In this document: one piece after another, positions 57,160 to 64,000 of the stretch
Layout: each line of letters begins with the position of its first letter
Numbering within the stretch: position 1 is the first letter of the stretch
Source of the DNA: Azolla caroliniana
Taxonomy: Eukaryota > Polypodiophyta
Length of the DNA: 64,000 nucleotides
Assembly (NCBI GenBank): GCA_043228905.1
Contig: JBHGNT010000011.1
Span: 14,384,001 to 14,448,000 of the forward strand
Reading direction: 5' to 3'
Translations under genes and position numbers: made by a program
The notes under the pieces: model-generated
The model's database searches: none
Seen by the model: the letters and a program-made list of their open reading frames with translations, nothing else
Told to the model about the DNA's origin: nothing

Positions 57160-57802
57160 TAAATCCATGAATGTATGCGTGAATGTATACAGATCCATGC
57201 ATTATTATCACTTGATATATATAGCTACCACCTCTTTCCTTGCCAAAAATAATAAGAAAAATCACTCATGAACAATAATAACAATTTATTTTCAGCAAAC
57301 AAAAACATTATTTTTTCACCCAAAAAAACAACACATCATAAAAGAAAGAGCAAAAGTATCCACAAAGAAAATAGACACTATTAACCTGTGCAAAATCGAT
57401 CTCGGCAAAAAGCTCTTCTTCCATATCATACTTCTGTGCAGCCTCCTCAATGTCAGTCTCAAGAAAGCTAATGATGGCATCTCTCAAATTATCCTTCACA
57501 TCATCATCCCCTGTTTCTTCTTCTTCTTCTTCTTCTTCTTCTTCTTCTTCTTCTGTACCAATGGAAACGTCAAGGTCGGAAGCTTTAGATTTGCATCTCT
57601 CATGCCCAGTTGATGGAAGGCCAAAAGAGGCACTATTATGCCTAAGGTACGGGTAAGCATTAGATTTCTTGCTCCACAGTGAATATAGGCAGTGCCTATG
57701 GCTATGGGTTGAGGTGACATGCAAAAGATGAAGGTTTGGCTTGCCAATCTCTGAAGATGAGAATTGGGGCTGGAACAGGGGGCAAAGGCTGGCCACAGCC
57801 AT
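54820..57802 (-). CDS. PhzF-family isomerase-like protein with long N-terminal extension, 452 aa
   Basis: Six exons on the minus strand join in frame: 57802-57386, 56624-56385, 56054-55725, 55397-55233, 55138-55055 and 54942-54820. All introns are GT/AG and all are in phase 0. The body is a PhzF diaminopimelate-epimerase-fold protein. It shows INAFTDKPFGGNPAAV (residue 140), FNLSETAFL with the catalytic-type Glu at 178, VDLCGHATLASAH (220) and DPVTGSAHCALGPF (385). Relatives isomerise small acids, but the plant substrate is not established. Two features are odd. About 139 residues precede the fold: a Ser/His-rich, transit-peptide-like start, 13 consecutive Glu (84-96), and a segment DAIISFLETDIEEAAQKYD. 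A Lys-rich insert (KRKSKVFKK) also follows the Glu motif. Plastid targeting is possible but unproven. Confidence 0.88.
57127..57156. repeat. (TA)n microsatellite in PhzF intron 1
   Basis: Uninterrupted AT repeat of about 15 units within intron 1 of the PhzF-like gene (56625-57385), next to further CATA-rich sequence. Confidence 0.85.
57515..57553 (-). repeat. (GAA)13 coding microsatellite
   Basis: Thirteen consecutive GAA codons on the minus strand encode the poly-Glu run of the PhzF-like protein (residues 84-96). A perfect trinucleotide repeat in coding sequence is likely to vary in length between individuals. Confidence 0.9.
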
Positions 57803-58429
57803 GGCTCAGATCTGTTCTACCCTCAAGGTTTAAGAATTGAATTTCATTAAACTATGAAGAGACAAACACACAGAGAGACAGAGAGAACTACAAAAACTAC
57901 CCCTCCCCTGCTCCACAAAATTCACAAACAATACCCCTCTGCCTTTGCTGTTTTTTCAGAATTCTGAGCTTTTATCTCTTGTCTCTCGCACTATCATGTC
58001 TTGGGTTCGAAACCTACTCCGGCCATATCCTCTTAATTTACTAGATGCCACTACGGAATGTAGGGGTTGAACCCACGACCTCCTGGTCTCCATTGGACAA
58101 CCTCGTAATTAGCTTACCCTACGGTAAGTTGTTACATTACAAGCACTGCGCATTGGGTTCGAAACCCAATTTTTTCACCTCTCTATTACTTCACATATAT
58201 CTCTTAATTCACTAGATACCATTGTGGAATGTAGGGGTTGATCTCTCTCTCACACACACTCTCTCTTGTAAATAATGGCTTTCATTATGAAAGAAAGAAA
58301 ACAACACCATGACTAAACTTACTACAAAGTGTGGAACCCTTCTAGGGAGCAAAAAATACTACTACGACAGATGACAGACTCAATCCCACCCTACACACCA
58401 ATTCAAATGACGAATATGATAATATGTGA
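57803..58429. other. Upstream region of the PhzF-like gene with tRNA-like duplicated phrases
   Basis: This is the promoter side of the PhzF-like gene. A unit beginning GGGTTCGAAACC and ending TAGGGGTTGA occurs twice, near 58004-58070 and 58154-58239. Each copy includes CTCTTAATT and ACTAGATRCCA. GGTTCGAAACC resembles a polymerase III B box, and TTGAACCCACGACCTCCTGG is similar to a reverse T-arm, so these may be SINE scraps. No clear A box or poly-A tail confirms that. Confidence 0.4.
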
Positions 58430-61400
58430 CCTTGCAGAGTTCTGTCTCTTCATGGTTGAGATTTCGTGGCTTCTCTAGCACTGCCAATTGCCACAAAAGA
58501 AGTCATTTTAACTTTACATCAATTTTTTTCACCCCAACTTGCGAATCAAAAGTGAAGGCATTCCGCATATCCCAATTGTATCATAGCTCCCAATACCTCA
58601 AGAACTCAAAAATAATTTGGAAATGAGGCATCGGTTCATTGTTCTCCATATGTGCAAAAACCCAACTCAAGGAAGATAGGCTTACTCCAGTTAGAGACAA
58701 CCACACTAAATTGATACACATCCAAACCATCCTACCCATTGGGCATGAAAGAAATCAATGCCTACTATGTTCAAATTCCACCGAACAAAAGAAAAACAAT
58801 CCTCTAGCGATGTTTCTTTTTTTTTATGCATCCCTCGATGGTAAAGCTCCAACCATAACTCTCCAAATGAATACTTAGCTCTTAGCATCAATCGAGAACA
58901 TCAACTTGCCTTGATCACATGAAATCACCTGGTAATGGGCTTACGAAACCCCATATCTTTATAACCCTTTCATCCATCCACTTATTTTTGTCAATCAACT
59001 TGTGATAAGCATCGCTTGTTGAGATAATAGTCAATCTCCTATTTCAACAAGTATCCAATCAAGCTCGTGAGACCCCCCATCTAAATTAGGAATTGGCTCA
59101 TACAAAGATACTAATTTTTGTAAATTATTCCAAATAAAAGTATAACCTTCTTGAATATGAAATGTTAATCTTGTTGTTCAAAAGTCCATTAATCTTCTTT
59201 GTGACATCAACATAGCACCCTTGACTTTTACTAAACCTAGTCTAGCCATCCGATTAAATTAAAGTCTAATAAGTCGTTTTCCTTCCCACTTCAAGGTCCT
59301 TGATGTCACCAAAACCTCCATTTGCAATGAATTGGCACATCCCCTTTGTTGTGGAGGATGCCATAGCCAAGATATCAACAAATGATTAACTATCAGAGAT
59401 CCTACACATTTGACATCCCTTTCAGAATTAATGACATTCCACCAATGAGCTTCAAACATCACTTTTCCAAGCTCAAAGTATGCCACCATTTCTATCAAAG
59501 GTTGTACACCCTCAAACATAAATCCAATGAAAGTAAATAGATAAGCCACCGTATGCTCATATAAATTTAATATTGATGCCCCACGAAGATGTTTCAAAAT
59601 ACAAACATAATCCCATGCCAACCACAACAAGGCACTTTTAACTTTTCTTTTTCATAACAATATCCACATTGAGTGTGACACCATTTCAAGAGCTTTCTTC
59701 AACCATGGTAGCAAATGAAGACAACAAGACACCATAGAGACCATAAAAGATTGGGCCACCTTAAACTGTACTTGAAAAGACCAGAATTGAGACCTCCAAT
59801 ACATAAATTTATCCTCCAACCTTTTGGATACCCACTCAATAAGTTTCACACAAGAAACTTCCACCCCAATTGGATATCCAAGGTGACGACATATCATACC
59901 ACAATGTACTATCTTTCTTGACCACGCCAACCCTAACACGTCTTGTTCTATACATGAAATAAGGATAGGTTTGTGCATATTAATTCTCAACCCTAAAGCA
60001 TTTGAAAACAATTCCCACACATCTCTTGTCTTACAAATATTTTCCCGATTAGGTGCCAAAAACATGATATAGTCATTTGCGAGAGCTTGAACAATACATG
60101 ACTTCCCTAATGGCAACCTTAGTCCAAACAATTCTTCCGCCATAGCCATATTATGTAATTTAACAAGAATAGTAAAGGATTTTGTAATTCTTCCCCGATT
60201 AGGGTGTGTCACAATAGTGAATAGTTAAGGACTGACCAGACATCCTTATCTAACTGATCTCCAAATAGAAATAGGTTGTGTTACTCCTCCATTCAACATC
60301 ACATGTGAAACCAAACCCTCCACTAATGTGTATATCAACTTAAGCAGACATATGATCACCTAAACCCATATGAGACATCAACTGATTAAAAGTTATAAAT
60401 GGCCAATCCACATTATCATAGGCTTTCTCAATATCTAATTGTAACAATGCTAATTCTTGTTTGGACGCCTTTATATAGTCAATTGCCATTTGAACATTTA
60501 AAATATTATGTATAATATCTCTTTTTGCGAAGAACCCATATTGAACATCATGAATAATAGAAGGTAAAACCTTTGCAATCTACTAGCCATCACTTTTGCA
60601 ATGAAAATCAATATGTAGCAAAGGAAATAGGCCTCCACTGAGTAAAGGAAAATGGAGAAGTCACCTTCGACAAAAGATTTATCAAAGCAATCTTCCAAGA
60701 ATGAGGCATTTCCCACGATGTCCACACCTTTTGGAATAAGACCGTAAAATGCCCGTTTAACTTAATTAGATATTTCTTAAAGAGCCGATTTGTTAATCCA
60801 TCCCACCCAAGACTCTTATCATTGACAAGATGTAACATGACGTATTCCACCTCATCCTCTGGAATATCAATATCTAGTGATTGCGCCACAGCATGTGATA
60901 CATAGTTTTTCACTCCATTAAAAAATGCATATCTATCCTTTTTACCATTATCATCGACAATTGTGTATAATATTCTATGCATTTCTTCACAATTTTTTGA
61001 GGATCGAAACACATTATACCATTTCCCTCTAACCTCACCACATTATGTCATGTATGTGATTCATGAAGGTCATGAAAAAACTTATTAGATTGAGGCAATT
61101 AGCATCCTCCACTTCTTGTCGTAGATGATGTAGTCTAGCACGTTGATAATGTTTTGTCGTAAGTTCATGCATCACATAAACTAATACCTCTTGATATCTC
61201 ATCAACTCTACATTCGGTGGCCAATAAGTTAACACTGAGTTACATTTATCAAGCAAATTAAGTAGGAGACTTAATTTCTTTCTCCTACTAAAGGCATGAT
61301 TAACAATGGGAATAGTTCGGTTCAGTTTGAGAGTGTCAAAACCGAATAAAAATTGTGAAACTTGAATGAAATCAAACCACGAAACCGTTTAAGAAAATCC

Positions 61401-62498
61401 AAACAGTTAAAACCGTAGTTTCATGGTTCAGTTTCGGCTTTCAACTAAGATCAAAATTCAAATTTAAAAAAATTCAAATTTTCAAAAATTTAAAGATTTT
61501 TCTAAAATGTGAGAAGTAGACTTAAAAATGAAAGGATTGTTTTAAAATAAAAAATAAAAAAAATAAAAAACTCATTAAACCGTTGTTTCTAACCGTTGAA
61601 ACCGAACCCGTACCATTTAAAACGTTAAGATGTGGTTTCACGGTTCGGTTCGGTTCGGTTCAAACCAAATTGTTGCCGACTATTAGGTCTGATGAATTCC
61701 ATAATAACCAAATAACTTTTGAACATTTGCAACAAATACTTCCCATCCTTCATATGCATGAAATTGAACACGAGGGGCAAATACATCAACCAATTGACAC
61801 ATATAGGCATGGAATACCTCATGATCTAAAAATGATGAATTGAAAAATTAATAGTGTTTTTCCTAAGAACTCATGAAAAGCTCTAACTAAGTGGTAAGTG
61901 AATTCAAAAATTAATGGGAAATGATCTCTGGGAAATATCCAAAATCTCTGGTAAAAACCCTTCGTTATCCATTACATACAGTCGATCCAACATACTCCAA
62001 GTATCCTTTTATTGAGTCGATTGAAAGGGATAACCGGGTTCATCTCCCTCGGTTCCATTTCTATATATCCCATTATATAATTTCAGTCTCAAAATCTCCC
62101 CATTCTTAAGCCTTTGGTCCATCCATAATACAGTGGATAGATGTTGATTGATCTACCTCACAACAAACAATAAAATCTCCTATCAATAAACCTGTTCTTC
62201 CATGATCAAGCATTGAATTTAGAGGTCTCCATAACAAATTTCGTTCTTGTGAAACGTTTGATGCATACACACCAACTAACCAAAGAACTTGCCCTTCATA
62301 ACATATCTTAACCACTATAAATCTTCCAAATTCATATGAAACAATTACTTTTTGGTAAAATTTATCTCTTATAAACATGACAATCCTAGGATAATCCCCA
62401 TCAACATTGCTAGAATAACATAGTGTATAACCCTTAGAATAATAAATTAATCTAGCATTACAATGATCTTTATGCTCTACTACACATAAAACTTCCAA
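58430..62498 (-). pseudogene. Decayed L1-type LINE on the minus strand
   Basis: Reading downward from 62498, an endonuclease remnant (RNLLWRPLNSMLDHGRTGLLIGDF) comes first. Reverse transcriptase pieces follow at 61012-60608 (NDKSLGWDGLTNRLFKKYL, SWKIALINLLSKVTSPFSFTQWRPIS) and 60212-59652 (GLRLPLGKSCIVQALANDYIMFLAPN, where an F-A-D-D box is expected, then LGYPIGVEVSCVKLIEWVSKRLEDKFMYWRSQ). A cysteine-poor trailing region runs to about 58430. Frames change often and stops are frequent, so it is long dead. A CGGTT-rich block at 61309-61690 interrupts it. The ends are not sharply defined. Confidence 0.75.
61309..61690. mobile_element. CGGTTC-rich block inside the LINE, MITE-like
   Basis: About 380 bp with clusters of TTCGGTTCAG, AAACCGTTTAAG and TTCGGTTCGGTTCGGTTC at both ends and a very AT-rich centre (AAAATAAAAAATAAAAAA). 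The layout resembles the block at 39490-39806, and the right end carries GTTGCCGACTATTAG. Clear terminal inverted repeats or a target duplication are not established, so the element type is tentative. Confidence 0.45.
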
Positions 62499-62523
62499 TT
62501 TCTAACTTTACACAATTCTCCAA

Positions 62524-63505
62524 ACCTCATGTATTCTAAATCTACAACATAATCCCCTCACATTCCATGCGGTGATCTTCATGTTGGGATTTCGGTCCCT
62601 CCGGATGGGATGTCCGGAGATGAATGACGGCAAGCCCGGTTGCGGTTACGGAATCGGAGGATGAAGAGTACCCGGCATGAAGCCGGATGAAGAGTACCCG
62701 GCTACGGAGTCGGATGATGAAGACCCCGGTTACGGAGCCGGATGACGAATGTACCCGGAGAGAGATCCGGATGCGGGGACATATTTGTGAATATGTTTGC
62801 CAAGGGCCCTTGAGGCTATATTTGTAAATAGCCCGAAAGTCATATGTGTATAAATATGACTTAGGGCAAACAGTTGTTGTTGTTACTCATTTTTCTGTTT
62901 TCCACTAAGAGGGAGCTAAGTGAGCAGCCGAGAGAGAGAGAGAGAGAGAGAGACGAAGAGGTCGTTGCCTCTGTGTATTACCGCCGCCTGTGGCGAAGAC
63001 AGTGAGCTCAAGGTTGTTGCCTTGTAGCTTCACCATTGTACATCTCTGTTTATAGTGATAGTTGGAGTTTGAGGACTCCCGTGGTTTTTCCCATTTAGGG
63101 AATTTCCACGTAAAACATCCTGTGTACTCCTCTCTCTATTGTCTTCGTGCATTTTGTATTTCCTGTTTTCTGCGAGTTGATCCTATTCCTCGGTTGTGGC
63201 CGAGCACTGTGTTTAATACTTCATACTTTATTTTTTCCTTTAATTTAAGAAATCTTCAGATGTCTTTCTCTTCTTAGAATGAGATCTTGATGGTTGTCAT
63301 TTAGAAGATTTCTATCCGACAGAAATCTTGAGTTTACCTCATGTATTCTAAATCTACAACATAATCCCCTCACATTCCATGCGGTGATCTTCATACTTTA
63401 TTTTTTCCTTTAATTTAATAAATCTTCAGATGTCTTTCTCTTCTTAGAATGAGATCTTGATGGTTGTCGTTTAGAAGATTTCTATTCGACAGAAGTCTTG
63501 AGTTT
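62524..63505 (+). repeat. 170-bp tandem duplication, first copy split by a solo LTR
   Basis: Two copies start with ACCTCATGTATTC, at 62524 and 63336. The second, 63336-63505, is 170 bp. The first, 62524-63335, is 812 bp, and after removal of the 637-bp LTR and 5-bp duplication it is also 170 bp. A few substitutions separate them. The second copy gives the exact empty site of the LTR insertion. Confidence 0.9.
62582..63218 (+). mobile_element. Solo LTR of the Copia E family
   Basis: 637 bp starting TGTTGGGATTTCGGTCCC, with 5-bp duplications CTTCA at 62577-62581 and 63219-63223. It has no internal region. The inner end reads GTTTAATA rather than CA, unless CTTCA itself is counted as LTR. About four CCGG-containing units of 26-29 bp lie at 62659-62770, TATAAATATGAC near 62850 and (GA)n at 62933-62952. 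It matches the LTRs at 16936-17561 and 29011-29618. Confidence 0.9.
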
Positions 63506-63600
63506 GTTCCAGAGATCTGTCTAGCTTGAGGTCTTCAAGGGGGTGAAAGCAGGAATGTTGTTGTAGACAAATGACATTTGGCAAAATATTAGCAAGCTTT
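63506..63600 (-). mobile_element. Copia F 5' untranslated internal fragment
   Basis: The sequence on the downstream side of the primer-binding site, read on the minus strand, is a non-coding leader with no gag visible. It runs into the duplicated DNA at 63336-63505, which may also belong to it. The remaining element is absent. Confidence 0.45.
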
Positions 63601-63612
63601 GCTCTGATACCA
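63601..63612 (-). promoter_or_regulatory. Copia F primer-binding site
   Basis: The minus strand reads TGGTATCAGAGC, a perfect copy of the copia consensus for initiator methionine tRNA. It lies about 11 bases inside the adjoining LTR. Confidence 0.88.
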
Positions 63613-63623
63613 AATCTTCGAGA

Positions 63624-64000
63624 TGAGGCCGTCGGTGCGGAATAGAAAATAGCATTTTGGGTGATAAAGATCACCAAGTTGACCAATTAAATCAAGATCA
63701 AAGAGATAGGACAGGGTATATGAGTGAGAGAGAGAGAGAGAGAGATCGTCAGAGGCACACAAGAAGTAATTGTATTATTCAAAAGAGATAGTTACAACAA
63801 ATGGAGGCAACAACCTTATGAACTAGGTTACAATGCCAGTTATATACTAGGTGGGTTAGGGCAACTACCCTTACACATATTTACATAAATGTCCTAAACC
63901 TAGTCTATCCAAAGGGACAGTGTGAATACGGTCATTATACACCCGTTTTTTACACTTAAGTGGGACCACTGAGGACTTGAACTAGAGAGGATGGGATGTT
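63624..64000 (-). repeat. Copia F 5' LTR, running off the window
   Basis: On the minus strand the LTR ends CCGACGGCCTCA before the primer-binding site; its start is beyond 64000. It includes (GA)n at 63723-63744 and, on the minus strand, a TAGTATATAACTGG box near 63840-63853. Its layout is like the Copia B LTR at 6491-6770, including GTAACYTAGTT and GGGYARTTRCCCTA-like phrases. Confidence 0.75.

Noticed and set aside
58000-58240. tRNA gene
   Set aside because: GGTTCGAAACC-like phrases are present, but no acceptor stem, anticodon arm or A box can be placed around them.
62659-62770. CRISPR-like array of CCGG units
   Set aside because: The units are adjacent and imperfect with no unique spacers, and they are internal to an LTR of a plant retrotransposon.

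Overview
This window is nuclear DNA from a flowering plant. The species cannot be named from the sequence. Three intron-bearing genes of plant families lie in AT-rich DNA at 44.3-57.8 kb. The rest is mostly degraded, nested LTR retrotransposons of Ty1/copia and Ty3/gypsy type, plus LINE relics, MITE-like elements and simple repeats.

Layout. 1-4.3 kb: AT-rich DNA with no recognisable gene and two local duplications. 4.3-39.1 kb: a nested retrotransposon cluster that is visibly GC-richer than its surroundings. In order it holds: a 5' copia fragment (Copia A, 4315-6490); a minus-strand copia LTR with flanking internal DNA (Copia B, 6491-7001); a complete but mutated gypsy element with a large extra coding region after pol (G1, 7002-17698), whose 3' LTR carries a nested solo LTR (16936-17561); a copia element (Copia C, 17753 to about 26710) split in its gag by a full-length minus-strand gypsy element (G2, 18965-25966); a copia fragment (Copia D, about 26710-29010); a minus-strand copia element (Copia E, 29011-33267); a rearranged second member of the G2 lineage (G3, 33268-38144) carrying a roughly 580-bp MITE-like insert; and the RNase H end plus 3' LTR of a plus-strand copia element (38145-39106).

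39.1-43.5 kb: AT-rich DNA with one small hAT-like element and a LINE zinc-knuckle relic. 43.5-57.8 kb, the genic part: a five-exon gene for a Ser-rich basic protein with a WLLTPP motif (44366-47041, plus); a seven-exon JAZ/TIFY jasmonate-signalling repressor (51055-54069, plus) with a G-box 250 bp before its ATG; and a six-exon PhzF-family isomerase-like gene (54820-57802, minus) with an unusual N-terminal extension. The last two converge tail to tail. 57.8-64 kb: a decayed minus-strand LINE, a CGGTT-rich MITE-like block, a 170-bp tandem duplication of which one copy carries a solo LTR, and the PBS and LTR of another minus-strand copia element running off the window.

The three genes do not form a pathway visible here. 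Only the JAZ gene has a well-defined role, repression of MYC-type factors until jasmonate-triggered degradation. All retroelement coding regions carry stops or frame breaks and look non-autonomous. The splice models were built by hand from GT/AG sites and open frame. I found no viral, CRISPR, rRNA or convincing tRNA locus, and no clearly new biological system. The most interesting items are the extra coding region of G1, the N-terminally extended PhzF protein, the JAZ intron foldback, and several insertions whose boundaries can be resolved to the base.
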